A stretch of 64,000 bases of DNA from Flavobacteriales bacterium (GTDB taxonomy: Bacteria > Bacteroidota > Bacteroidia > Flavobacteriales_C > GCA-002722245), in contig PBEC01000010.1 in NCBI GenBank assembly GCA_002717515.1, forward strand, positions 48,682-112,681. The letters run 5' to 3'. The notes beneath the pieces are model-generated. The model was not told the DNA's origin, did no database searches, and worked only from the letters and a program-made list of their open reading frames with translations. Of the stretch, positions 45,314 through 54,945 are shown one piece after another. A program made the position numbers and the translations under genes. How positions within the stretch are numbered: the stretch's first letter is position 1; each line of letters starts with the position of its first letter.

Positions 45314-45866
45314 TATTGTCTATCAGTAGGTTAATTTCTCTTTTACTCTTTTGAATTTGAGATTTAACCTCTTTAATAGAAAGTTCTGTTTCTTCAACAA
45401 TTTCTAGATAGCTGTACCCTTTCAAATAAAATAATTCAACACATTTTCTTTCATCGGGATTTATTTTATCAAGAACATTTTCAAGCAGCTTAATTTTTTT
45501 TTGAATCAGAAGTTCTTTTTCCAAAATTTCATCAAAATCATCTTTAAAACCGGAGTCACCCTCTAATTCAATACCTTGGTTATTATTTTTAATTTTAAAA
45601 CAGTGAAATTTAGTTACGGTATAAATCCAGGAATTAAAGTTTCTAACATCATACTTTTTTAAATCAGCGGCAGTAGTTTCAAAAATATCTTGAACGGAAT
45701 CTTTTGCTTTCTGTTCATTGTTGAGGATTCCAAGTGCAATAGAAGCTATTAAATGGGCGTATCTTGAAAACAGTTCTCCCAAAGCATTTAAATCGCTTTC
45801 GGATTTGTAGAGATTTATTAATTCCCTGTCGCGTAGGTTGTTGTATTTTTTTTTTCGCGTAAACAC
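45300..45866 (-). CDS. ECF-type RNA polymerase sigma factor
   Basis: A 188-residue sigma-70 family protein. Region 2 spans about 20-95 (YAHLIASIALGILNNEQKAKDSVQDIFE, then NFNSWIYTVTKFHCFK). Region 4 spans about 125-180 (INPDERKCVELFYLKGYSYLEIVEETELSIKEV), and regions 1 and 3 are missing, which defines the ECF group. It overlaps the downstream membrane-protein gene by 14 nt, typical of a sigma/anti-sigma pair. The 237 nt to the divergent gene at 46104 hold no exact TAnnTTTG near this start. Confidence 0.9.
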   Translation of the reverse strand: MFTRKKKYNNLRDRELINLYKSESDLNALGELFSRYAHLIASIALGILNNEQKAKDSVQDIFETTAADLKKYDVRNFNSWIYTVTKFHCFKIKNNNQGIELEGDSGFKDDFDEILEKELLIQKKIKLLENVLDKINPDERKCVELFYLKGYSYLEIVEETELSIKEVKSQIQKSKREINLLIDNNEEY

Positions 45867-46103
45867 TTCGTTATCTGTAATATTAGGGATATTAAGTCAA
45901 AAATTCCACATGGTAATTAGAAATTTTTAACCCTAAGATTTTTTTTGCTGAAATACAGTTGTGTTTTTTCCTTTTCAGAAAATCGTTTTAGAGTGAAAAA
46001 AAAAAGAACAATTGACTTTATGAAAGTCCCAATTTTTATTACACTCATTAAAAGAAGAATACAAATTCATCTCCGAATCTTTTTTATTTAATTTTACATA
46101 CTA

Positions 46104-48536
46104 GTGAGAAAAATAGGTTTTATAATATTGTTTTTTGCTTCAGTTTTTTCCAAAGCTCAAAATTTACAAGGAACAATAATCGATAGCATTACCCAATTGC
46201 AAATTCCTTTTGCTAATATAGTATGGGTCGGGCATCAGGTTGGAACCATAGCAGATTTGAATGGAGAGTTTCAAATTATAAAATACAACAACGATACATT
46301 ATCCTTTTCAGCGATTGGGTATCAAGAGCTCAAATTACACTCAAAAGATTTACCCCTTAGTGGATTAATTCTGCTTACAAAAAAGAATGAGGTTTTAGGA
46401 GATGTTCAAATAAAAGTCAAAAAAAGGAGAAGAAAAAGAAAGCAAGATAAAGCCTATATTCTTCATCAAGCAATAGCAAAAAATAGAATCAATAACGATC
46501 TTAAGAAAAAACCATATTACGATTGTGAAGTTTACAACAAAATTGAAATCGATTTAAATAATGTAGATTCCAATACGCAAAATTTACTATTGTTTAAGCC
46601 CATTGCATTTGTATTCCAAAATCCTGACACAGTAAGTTTAAAAAAGTCCTTTTCACCAGTGTTTTTGAGTGAAGGGTTTTCTAATTATTACTACAAGAAA
46701 GGAATCGGTGAGAAAGAAGTTGTTCAAGCCTCTAAAAACGCTGGAATCAATATTCCTTCAATCGCGAAATATACCGGAAATATTCATACAGATTTCAATA
46801 TTTACAATAATTATCTGAGAATATTTCAGAAGCAATTTGTTTCGCCTTTAGCCAAAGGCAGTTGGCTTTCTTACAAATATTTTATAACCGATTCATTAAA
46901 ATCCGGTGATACAACATTTTACAGATTGGATTTTAAGCCCAGGCGTGAGGAGGACTTAGCTTTTGAAGGATACTTAATAACAGATAATAAATCTCATGGA
47001 TTGAATGAAATTACTTTAAATATTCCTGATCGATGCAACATAAATTTTATAGAAGAATTCAATATTAAGCAGAAATACGTTCTCAAAGATTCTGTTTGGG
47101 TATTGGAGTATGAATCCATTCTCATTGATGTAAATCCCGGGGAAAAGAACTATGGTTTTTACATTCAAAAAAATACACATTGGATGAACTATTCTTTTAA
47201 TGAGAAAAAACCCGATGCCTTTTTTACTTCAGCCCAAAAAACAGAAGTCAAAGACTCTGCTTATCAGCATGGTGATGTTCTTTTGGAAAAATATCGGCCA
47301 AAAAAATTAGAGGCGTCTGAGAAGTCAATTTATAATAATGTGGATAGTGCTATGAACACCCGATATTTAAAAATAATTAAAAATTTAAGTCTAATGGCCT
47401 ACACGGGGTATTATCCTTTTAAATATTGGGAATACGGTCCATACTATACAACATATAGTTTTAATAATATAGAGGGAAAGAGAGTTAGAGTTGGTTTCCA
47501 AACCACACAAGATTTATTAAAGAATTGGAGAATTAACAGTCATATTGCCCATGGTTTTGGAGATAAAATCACCAAATACAGAGGGCTAATTACTAAATTT
47601 TATGGATTCGATAAATGGAGGTTTTTTGAGTTTGAACATCTAAATGACTATAAAACTTTAAGTGCCAGCGACAATGCATTTCAAGAAGATAATATTCTAG
47701 CCTCTATTACAAGGAGAGTTGATCCAAAATATACTCATACTATACGCTCACGATTTGTTTGGTTTCACGAGTGGTATAATGGAATTAACAATTCAATAGA
47801 ATTGAAAACGGAGAAGTTGGTTCCTTTGGGAACCTTAAACTATAAAACATCAAACGATGAATTTGTTGATAATTTACGCACATATACATTAAAACTGGGG
47901 GGAAGATTTGCTTTGGATGAAAAATTTATTCGATATGGATTCAGAAGGTTAAGTTTAAGCACTCGAAATCCGAGGTTAGACTACAACTACACTTATGGTA
48001 TGAAAATTAATGATTTTGGTTATGAATTTCATAAACTAGAGTTTGATATTGCGGACCGATATTTTTTTGGTTTTTTTGGTTTTTTAGACGTAAAACTTCT
48101 TGGTGGAAAAATATGGGGTAAAGTCCCATATCCGTTACTTTTAAATCATCAAGGTAATGATTCTTATTATTTTGACAATCAAGCTTTTAATTTAATGAAT
48201 CCATTTGAGTTTGCCTCTGATCAGTATGTTAGTGCAATGTTGAAATATAATTTTAATGGTTTAATTTCCAATCGGTTACCATATTTTAAAAGGTTGAAAA
48301 TAAGAACTTTTGTATTCGCTAATGGAGTATACGGCATACTCAATTCAAATCATGAAAATATAATTCTTTTGCCCAATGGTCTGTCTTCTTTGAATGAACC
48401 GTATTTGGAAACAGGTTTTGGATTCGACAATATATTTAAGTTGATTCGACTGGATTTTATTTGGCGAATGACCAATATTAATTCTCAACAGGTTCAAACA
48501 TTTGGCGTGACGTTTGATCTTGTACCGAATTTTTAA
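46104..48536 (+). CDS. DUF5686 / carboxypeptidase-regulatory-like outer-membrane protein
   Basis: An 810-residue protein with a GTG start and signal peptide (about 1-18, ending FSKA). Residues about 20-100 form a CarboxypepD_reg-like (CNA-B-type) domain: LQGTIIDSITQLQIPFANIVW, GTIADLNGEFQI. A very basic stretch KVKKRRRKRKQ follows, then the DUF5686 region with an outer-membrane barrel to the C-terminus (ending TFGVTFDLVPNF, a typical terminal strand). Function is unknown in this family; it resembles TonB-receptor companions in Bacteroidota. Divergent from the ECF sigma gene and possibly its target (inference). Confidence 0.82.
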   Translation: MRKIGFIILFFASVFSKAQNLQGTIIDSITQLQIPFANIVWVGHQVGTIADLNGEFQIIKYNNDTLSFSAIGYQELKLHSKDLPLSGLILLTKKNEVLGDVQIKVKKRRRKRKQDKAYILHQAIAKNRINNDLKKKPYYDCEVYNKIEIDLNNVDSNTQNLLLFKPIAFVFQNPDTVSLKKSFSPVFLSEGFSNYYYKKGIGEKEVVQASKNAGINIPSIAKYTGNIHTDFNIYNNYLRIFQKQFVSPLAKGSWLSYKYFITDSLKSGDTTFYRLDFKPRREEDLAFEGYLITDNKSHGLNEITLNIPDRCNINFIEEFNIKQKYVLKDSVWVLEYESILIDVNPGEKNYGFYIQKNTHWMNYSFNEKKPDAFFTSAQKTEVKDSAYQHGDVLLEKYRPKKLEASEKSIYNNVDSAMNTRYLKIIKNLSLMAYTGYYPFKYWEYGPYYTTYSFNNIEGKRVRVGFQTTQDLLKNWRINSHIAHGFGDKITKYRGLITKFYGFDKWRFFEFEHLNDYKTLSASDNAFQEDNILASITRRVDPKYTHTIRSRFVWFHEWYNGINNSIELKTEKLVPLGTLNYKTSNDEFVDNLRTYTLKLGGRFALDEKFIRYGFRRLSLSTRNPRLDYNYTYGMKINDFGYEFHKLEFDIADRYFFGFFGFLDVKLLGGKIWGKVPYPLLLNHQGNDSYYFDNQAFNLMNPFEFASDQYVSAMLKYNFNGLISNRLPYFKRLKIRTFVFANGVYGILNSNHENIILLPNGLSSLNEPYLETGFGFDNIFKLIRLDFIWRMTNINSQQVQTFGVTFDLVPNF

Positions 48537-49825
48537 AATTTTAATTGTTTTAAGTCATTTCCTGATGGAACTTGAAAAACATTCAATTCAAATTCAGGTA
48601 ATACAGCAATCATATGGTCAAAAATATCCGCTTGAATTGCCTCGTAATTTGCCCACCTCTGTTCAGAGCTAAAAACATAAACTTCAATAGGGATACCTTT
48701 TTCGTTTGGTGCCAGTTGACGGACCAAAAAAGTCATTTCTTTTGATATCTCAGGATTGTTGTCTAAGTATTTTTCAAGATAGGCTCTGAAGCTACCCAAA
48801 TTAGTGAGTTGTCTTATGTTTGCAGGAATAGAAGCGTCTTTTCCAGAATTGTAGTTACTGATTTCTTTTCTTTTTTCTTTTAAGTAATCCTTCAATAAGT
48901 CGATTTTTTCTAGTTTTTCAAGAAGCTTTTCATTGCAAAATTTCACGGAGTTCATGTCTATGCTAATAGCTCTTTTAATGCGTCTTCCACCACTTTCTGT
49001 CATTCCTCTCCAATTTTTAAAAGCATCTGAGACGAAAGAATAAGTTGGAATTGTTGTAATGGTTTTGTCCCAATTTTGTACTTTGACAGTTTGTAATTTT
49101 ATTTCAATTACATTTCCGTCGGCTCCAAATTTTGGAAACTCCACCCAATCTCCAATTTTCACCATATCATTGGCTGCAATTTGAATGCTGCCCACAAATC
49201 CCAATATAGTATCTTTAAATACTAACATCAGAACAACCGACATCGCTCCCAATGCAGAAAAGATACCCATTGGAGATTTGTCAACGAGTATGGATATAAT
49301 GTAAATTCCACCAAGGATGTAAATAATCAGACGAATTAACTGCATGTAGCTATCTAGAGGTTTTCCTTTTAAAAAGGGTCTCGATTCCAAGTAGAATTGA
49401 AAAGCTTTGAAAAACGCAACAATTGTGAGAATAAAGGCAATTGTTAAATATATTTCAGAGATTTTTTCCAATCCTAAAATCCAGTCGGGATGACCTTCAT
49501 ATAGAACAGGAGCTAAAACTCCTATAAGAACAGCAGGAACGATATGAGCAACGTGTTTGAAAACTTTTTGTTCTATTAAAACATCGTCCCATGTATTTTT
49601 AGTTTTTTTAATGATTCGTTCAATTATCACAAGAATTGTTTTTCTGGCAATTAAATCGGCGATAAAACAAAAAACAATTAGGCTAATTGAAATAACAATC
49701 ATTTTCACAAGATGAAGAGAGGAGCCTTCCAATCCTATACTTTGCAGTAAGTTATCAATAACGCTTGAATAGGAATTTCCCCATGACTGAATTACTCCGT
49801 TGGTATTTATTTGATTAAATTTCAC
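48533..49825 (-). CDS. MscS-family mechanosensitive channel
   Basis: A 430-residue protein. About five membrane segments lie between residues 40 and 215. The pore-lining helix and beta domain follow: MSVVLMLVFKDTILGFVGSIQIAANDMVKIGDWVEFP and VQNWDKTITTIPTYSFVSDAFKNW. The form with an insert in the cytosolic part (ISIDMNSVKFC onward) is like E. coli YbdG. It would release solutes on osmotic downshock. It starts 4 nt after the response regulator gene, an operon, and its stop shares TTAA with the convergent DUF5686 gene. Confidence 0.88.
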   Translation of the reverse strand: MKFNQINTNGVIQSWGNSYSSVIDNLLQSIGLEGSSLHLVKMIVISISLIVFCFIADLIARKTILVIIERIIKKTKNTWDDVLIEQKVFKHVAHIVPAVLIGVLAPVLYEGHPDWILGLEKISEIYLTIAFILTIVAFFKAFQFYLESRPFLKGKPLDSYMQLIRLIIYILGGIYIISILVDKSPMGIFSALGAMSVVLMLVFKDTILGFVGSIQIAANDMVKIGDWVEFPKFGADGNVIEIKLQTVKVQNWDKTITTIPTYSFVSDAFKNWRGMTESGGRRIKRAISIDMNSVKFCNEKLLEKLEKIDLLKDYLKEKRKEISNYNSGKDASIPANIRQLTNLGSFRAYLEKYLDNNPEISKEMTFLVRQLAPNEKGIPIEVYVFSSEQRWANYEAIQADIFDHMIAVLPEFELNVFQVPSGNDLKQLKF

Positions 49826-49829
49826 GTGC

Positions 49830-50531
49830 TTAGTTTATTACAAATTTATAGCCTATTCCTCTCACAGAATGAAAGTAAACCGGAGATTTTGGATCTTCCT
49901 CAAAATATTTTCTGAAATTAAGTAGGTAATTATCAATGGTACGAGTACTTGGATAAACGTCTACTCCCCAAATTAACTCCAGGATAGTATCTCTTGAAAC
50001 GACTTCGTTTTTGCGTTCAATCAATAACTTTATCAATTGAATTTCTCTTGCGGTCAATTGTCCTTTTTGTTCATTTACTCCTCGAAACTGATAAGTTGAA
50101 AAATTAACATAGTTCTTTCCAAAAGTATAATCCTCAGCTATTTCGGGTCTGTTTTGTCTCAGCTTGTCGCCTTTTTTTATCAGGATTTGAATTCTTAAAA
50201 GGAGTTCCTCCAGATTAAAAGGTTTTAAAAGATAGTCATCAGCACCTGCTTTCAAACCCAGAATTCTGTCCGTACTCGAACCTTTTGCCGATAATATTAA
50301 AATAGGTATTTCACTGTCTTTTAATCGTATTGTTTCACAAACGGTGAGACCATCAACGTTAGGGAGCATTACATCAACTAATATTAGGTCGAATCGCTGA
50401 CTTTCCCATAGATCAATTGCTTTTTTTCCATCTTCAGCAATCTTTACGGTATAATTTTCTAATTCAAGATTAAGTTTTATAACATCAATGAGATGCTCTT
50501 CGTCCTCAACGAGAAGAATTCTTTTCTCCAT
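49830..50531 (-). CDS. OmpR/PhoB-family response regulator
   Basis: A 233-residue protein. The receiver domain has D10/E11, phospho-acceptor D53 (LILVDVMLPNVDG) and K near 103 (LLKPFNLEEL). The C-terminal winged-helix DNA-binding domain has LTAREIQLIKLL and SVRGIGYKFVIN. It resembles RprY-type regulators of Bacteroidota. No sensor kinase gene is adjacent; it is instead joined to an MscS channel gene 4 nt downstream. Confidence 0.92.
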   Translation of the reverse strand: MEKRILLVEDEEHLIDVIKLNLELENYTVKIAEDGKKAIDLWESQRFDLILVDVMLPNVDGLTVCETIRLKDSEIPILILSAKGSSTDRILGLKAGADDYLLKPFNLEELLLRIQILIKKGDKLRQNRPEIAEDYTFGKNYVNFSTYQFRGVNEQKGQLTAREIQLIKLLIERKNEVVSRDTILELIWGVDVYPSTRTIDNYLLNFRKYFEEDPKSPVYFHSVRGIGYKFVIN

Positions 50532-50639
50532 ACAACTAAATTAGTTAACCAAATTAAAATTTAAAAGAAACCATTAAAAATGGTTGAATTAAATGTATTT
50601 TAAACAACCTAAAATCAAAAAAATAGTCTTTAAATCGTT

Positions 50640-52163
50640 TTGAGTAAGCTTTTTTCAATAGTATTCTTAATCATGTCCCTCGTTCTAAATGGACAGCTTA
50701 CTTATGAGCAACCCGACTCAAATCTTATTTCTCGAGTAAATGAACAAGTTGAAATAGCTTCAATACTTATAAATGCAGACGTTGATTTTTTTCAAAAGGC
50801 CTTGAAAAATGAAGAAAATTTCAGTCAACTTGAAATAGAGGTGAAAGATGCGAAATTTTTGAATGTGTATTTTGATGAGCTTAAATTGAGTCAAAATAGT
50901 ATTCTTAAGGTATACAATGAAAATAATCAGTTGGAAGTAGTGATTCAGTCCAATTCCAATAAAAATGGCGGCTTGTATGCAATTCAACCAATAAAAGGAA
51001 GTGTTTTGAAATTTGTTTTCGAAGGAGATCAATCAAATTCTAAAATTTTAATTGGTGAGATAGGGTATTTTTGGAAATCCTTTGATGAAATATCTTCTTC
51101 GGGATGGTGTGAGGTAGATATTAACTGTTCTGAAGGAGAAGAGTGGAAGAATCAAAAAAATGGAGTGGTTCGACTTTTAATAAAAACTAATACCTCAACT
51201 GTCTATTGCTCAGGAACCCTTGTAAACAATACCTCAAGAGATTGCAAACCATATATTTTATCAGCGGATCATTGTGTTGACAATGTTTCTCCAGAAAATT
51301 TACAACAGTCGTTGGCTTATTTTAATTATGAAAATTCCAGTTGTGGGGAGGATGACGCTACCCTGAATAATTTTGTTTTGGGAATGGTTTTAAGGGCGTC
51401 AACATCATTTTACAATGGATCAGATGTTCTGCTTTTAGAACTACAAGAGGAAATACCTCTTGAGTATAATCCTTATTATAATGGATGGAACAAATCGAAT
51501 GCTATTTTTTCAGGTGGAGTATGCATTCATCATCCAAAAGGAGACGTAAAAAAAATATCTACTTATACATCCAATTTGACAACTGCAGATGAAAATGGAC
51601 TTACAGAAAATGCTTTTTGGAGAGTAAATTGGGTTGAAACAACAAATGGGCATGGTGTTACCGAGCAAGGAAGTTCGGGATCTCCGATTTTTAATCATGA
51701 AAAATTGGTAGTTGGAGTTCTCTCAGTAGGTACTTCATATTGTAGTCGACCCGAAGATTCAGATTATTTTGGTAAGATATCTCATCCGTGGGACAGTCAG
51801 TTAGATTCTAACAGTCGATTGGATGTTTGGCTGGATCCCACTCATACAAATGAAGAATTCATTACTGGTAGTTATTATCCCTGTAACGACACAATGGTGC
51901 ATTATGAACCCAGAGACAGTATGCTTGTTCGATTAAACCCAACTCAAGATAGAATTAGTTTGTACATCGAACAATTAATTTCAAATTCAGTTGAGGTCTT
52001 TTTATATGACACCTCCGGAAAATTAATCTTCAAAAAAGAAGAGGCCCCATCTAATCTTACCGTTATTGAATTTCCTACTTTAAACATAAGAAATGGTTTG
52101 TATATTTTGCATGTATATGCAGGTAATAAAGAAAGGACATTTAAAGTTACTGTTGTTAATTAA
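50640..52163 (+). CDS. Secreted lysyl-endopeptidase-like serine protease with type IX sorting domain
   Basis: A 507-residue protein with a TTG start and signal peptide (about 1-18). A pro/beta region (20-150) precedes a trypsin-fold protease: H211 (LSADHCVDN), D262 (GSDVLLLEL) and S346 (EQGSSGSPI) form the triad. Paired cysteines (C157, C163, C190, C202, C212, C235) suggest disulfides as in Achromobacter lysyl endopeptidase. The C-terminal 75 residues (RLNPTQDRIS, LYDTSGKLI, NGLYILHV) form a type A T9SS sorting domain. Export by the type IX system is expected; lysine specificity is not proven. Confidence 0.88.
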   Translation: MSKLFSIVFLIMSLVLNGQLTYEQPDSNLISRVNEQVEIASILINADVDFFQKALKNEENFSQLEIEVKDAKFLNVYFDELKLSQNSILKVYNENNQLEVVIQSNSNKNGGLYAIQPIKGSVLKFVFEGDQSNSKILIGEIGYFWKSFDEISSSGWCEVDINCSEGEEWKNQKNGVVRLLIKTNTSTVYCSGTLVNNTSRDCKPYILSADHCVDNVSPENLQQSLAYFNYENSSCGEDDATLNNFVLGMVLRASTSFYNGSDVLLLELQEEIPLEYNPYYNGWNKSNAIFSGGVCIHHPKGDVKKISTYTSNLTTADENGLTENAFWRVNWVETTNGHGVTEQGSSGSPIFNHEKLVVGVLSVGTSYCSRPEDSDYFGKISHPWDSQLDSNSRLDVWLDPTHTNEEFITGSYYPCNDTMVHYEPRDSMLVRLNPTQDRISLYIEQLISNSVEVFLYDTSGKLIFKKEEAPSNLTVIEFPTLNIRNGLYILHVYAGNKERTFKVTVVN

Positions 52164-52207
52164 CTTTATTTCACGAAAACAACTTCATTTTAACTCATAA
52201 TAAGTAG

Positions 52208-52215
52208 TATTTTTG
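52208..52215 (+). promoter_or_regulatory. -7 promoter element of the men genes
   Basis: TATTTTTG, an exact match, ends 8 nt before the menF ATG at 52224. The transcript leader would be at most a few bases. Confidence 0.55.
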
Positions 52216-52223
52216 TAGTAATA

Positions 52224-53192
52224 ATGAGTAGGAAGATCAAGTGTTTATATCGCAATTTAGGTTCAAGTGATGTTAAACTTATTGAAGGAATATTTTTTCA
52301 TGGAATCCACGATGGATTTGTGTTTTCCGACTTTGCAAAAGATAAAACGTTCACCATATCCCCTGAAACTCACAAAGTAGTTACTTCTGAAGAGATTTTG
52401 AATATACCTTTCTCAATGCAAAAACCAACACATTGGGAAAGTACCTTAAGAGAGGATTATGAGTTTGGTTTTTCAATAATTAAAAATGAAATTGACCACA
52501 ATCACATTAATAAAGCGATCTTATCCCGAAGAAAGGTGAAGAATCAAAAAGTAAATGTCAATGATTTGTTCTTAAAACTATGTGAGAATTACACAACCTC
52601 GCATATATTTTTAATAGAAACTCCCGATCGAGATTTATGGATTGGGGCTACACCTGAGACGTTGTTACAGAAAAAAAATGAAGGTTATGAAACCATGTCG
52701 CTTGCAGGAACTAAAGAAAGTCATGATGTAAATTGGACAGAGAAGGAGTTTACAGAGCAAAGAATTGTTACTAATGCAATATTAGGAGAGCTGTTTAAGT
52801 TTAATATTAATCCCGATGTAGGTGATTTAGAAACTGTTAAAGCTGGACCTGTTTATCATTTAAGAAATAAAATAAAGTTTAAAACGAAGGAATCTGCTCT
52901 AACTATCGCAAATGCATTACATCCTACACCAGCAATCTCTGGAAACCCAAAGAAACAGGCCATTTCCACGATTAAAATTGCTGAAAATCACGAAAGAGAA
53001 TTCTATTGCGGTTTTGGAGGAATGGTTAAGGATGGTGAAATAGAGAATTTATTTGTAAATCTAAGATGTGCATCTGTATCTTCTAATCAAATATGTTTGT
53101 ACGTAGGAGGTGGAATTACGAAAGATTCAGAACTTTCCAAAGAATGGGAAGAATGTGAAAGGAAAGCGACATCATTACTTAGATTTTTATGA
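52224..53192 (+). CDS. menF: Isochorismate synthase (chorismate-binding family)
   Basis: A 322-residue chorismate-binding protein. NKAILSRRKV near 92, the SLAGTKESHDVNWTEKEFTEQ segment and LHPTPAISGNPKKQA are family hallmarks, and EREFYCGFGGMV carries the metal-binding Glu. MenF converts chorismate to isochorismate for menaquinone. It is shorter than E. coli MenF, lacking part of the N-terminal domain. The isochorismate assignment rests on menD and menA directly downstream; siderophore or salicylate synthesis is less likely. Confidence 0.88.
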   Translation: MSRKIKCLYRNLGSSDVKLIEGIFFHGIHDGFVFSDFAKDKTFTISPETHKVVTSEEILNIPFSMQKPTHWESTLREDYEFGFSIIKNEIDHNHINKAILSRRKVKNQKVNVNDLFLKLCENYTTSHIFLIETPDRDLWIGATPETLLQKKNEGYETMSLAGTKESHDVNWTEKEFTEQRIVTNAILGELFKFNINPDVGDLETVKAGPVYHLRNKIKFKTKESALTIANALHPTPAISGNPKKQAISTIKIAENHEREFYCGFGGMVKDGEIENLFVNLRCASVSSNQICLYVGGGITKDSELSKEWEECERKATSLLRFL

Positions 53193-53225
53193 TTTTTTCT
53201 GCATTTTTACAGTAAATACAGTTTT

Positions 53226-54917
53226 TTGAAGTTATCAAGCAAATTAGTTGTCCGAGATCTTGTTGAGGTATTAGCTCAAAAAGGAGTAGAGCATGCCGTT
53301 ATAAGTCCAGGCTCGAGGAATGCACCTTTGATAATATCATTAAACAGACATCCAAAATTTACCTGTCATTGTGTAGTTGACGAGAGATGCGCTGCTTTCT
53401 TTGCTTTAGGTATAGCCCAACAAACCAAATCACCCGTTGTAATTTGTTGTACTTCAGGTTCAGCCGCTTTAAATTATGCTCCAGCAATTTCAGAAGCATA
53501 TTACCAAAAGATTCCTCTAATAATCCTGACCGCTGACCGACCTGTGGAATGGATTGATCAAATGGATGGTCAAACCATTCGACAATCCAATATCTATTCA
53601 AATTATATTAAGGGTTCATTTGATTTTCCGATTGAAATTCATAACGACGATGATCGATGGTATCTGCAAAGAATGACAAATGAAGCAGTTGAATTGAGCC
53701 AATTTCCTGAATTTGGACCGGTTCATATTAATTTACCTTTTAGAGAGCCGCTTTATGAATTAGCAGATTATTCCAACGAATCATTGCCAAAATTATTTGA
53801 AACCACGAAAACATTTTTAGAGTTGCCTGAAAGTGAGATTCAAAATTTGAAAAAAGAGTGGCAGACCTATAAAAGAATATTGATAATAACTGGTCTCTTG
53901 CATCCCAACGAGGCTCTTAATGATGTGTTGAACGACATTTCGAAACAGAATAACGTTGCGATTTTGACCGAAACAACCTCAAATGTTTTTGGTGAATACT
54001 TTAACAGAAGTATTGATCGATTAGTTGTTGGAATTGAAGGTTCAGAAAGCGATTATATTCCAGACCTATTGGTTACTTTAGGCGGGCCAGTTGTTAGTAA
54101 AAAAGTAAAAGCATTTTTACGAAAAAATAAACCAAAGGCCCATTGGCACATTAATGCATCCAATGACTCAGTAGATACCTATCAATCTTTAACCCGAATA
54201 ATTCCACTTTCACCTGAAAAAATCCTTAAGTTTTTTGTGGGTTTTGATGTCAAGTCGAATTTCAGAGACAAATGGTTGCGTAAGGACAGTGAATTACAAT
54301 CGATCTACGATGAATTTGTAACAGAAATTGAGTTTTGTGATTTAAAGGTGTTCGAGGTTGTATTGAATCATATCCCTACAGGTAGTCGAGTTCAATTAGC
54401 CAATTCAACAGTTGTACGTTACAGTAATCTTTTCAATCAACCTTCTCAAAATAAACTCCTGTGTTTCAGTAATAGAGGAACCAGTGGTATTGACGGAACA
54501 ATTAGCACTGCTGTGGGTGCAGCTATAGCTTCAAATAAATTAACTACTGTCATTACCGGAGACTTATCATTTTTTTATGATTCAAATGCACTTTGGATTA
54601 CCCCTTTTCCACAATCGTTAAAAATTATAATGATAAACAATAAGGGAGGTAATATTTTTAGAATTATAGATGGTCCTTCAAAGACAGATGAATTAGAACC
54701 CTTTTTGGAAGCCAAGCATAATTTGAATGCGGAATATATTGCTAAAACATTTGGATTACGTTACTCTTTTTGTGATAATGAATCAGATTTAGAACATTCA
54801 TTAATTAAAATGTATGGTCAGGATTTAAAAAAAGCATCTCTCCTCGAAGTATCAACAAGAAATGAATTGAATCCAGAGATTTTAAAACGTTATTTTCGAC
54901 GCTTAAAAAATGATTGA
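53226..54917 (+). CDS. menD: SEPHCHC synthase MenD
   Basis: A 563-residue thiamine-diphosphate enzyme. ISPGSRNAPLI at 24-34, VDERCAAFFALG with the catalytic Glu near 53, TSGSAALNYAPA near 76, and the ThDP/Mg motif GDLSFFYDSNALW near 450 are present. It joins 2-oxoglutarate and isochorismate. The start is TTG at 53226; the only in-frame stop upstream is the menF TGA itself at 53190-53192, so menF and menD lie in one frame separated by that stop and 33 further bases. Confidence 0.94.
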   Translation: MKLSSKLVVRDLVEVLAQKGVEHAVISPGSRNAPLIISLNRHPKFTCHCVVDERCAAFFALGIAQQTKSPVVICCTSGSAALNYAPAISEAYYQKIPLIILTADRPVEWIDQMDGQTIRQSNIYSNYIKGSFDFPIEIHNDDDRWYLQRMTNEAVELSQFPEFGPVHINLPFREPLYELADYSNESLPKLFETTKTFLELPESEIQNLKKEWQTYKRILIITGLLHPNEALNDVLNDISKQNNVAILTETTSNVFGEYFNRSIDRLVVGIEGSESDYIPDLLVTLGGPVVSKKVKAFLRKNKPKAHWHINASNDSVDTYQSLTRIIPLSPEKILKFFVGFDVKSNFRDKWLRKDSELQSIYDEFVTEIEFCDLKVFEVVLNHIPTGSRVQLANSTVVRYSNLFNQPSQNKLLCFSNRGTSGIDGTISTAVGAAIASNKLTTVITGDLSFFYDSNALWITPFPQSLKIIMINNKGGNIFRIIDGPSKTDELEPFLEAKHNLNAEYIAKTFGLRYSFCDNESDLEHSLIKMYGQDLKKASLLEVSTRNELNPEILKRYFRRLKND

Positions 54918-54945
54918 TTTTAATAAGTCTTTTTATTTGTGATTT

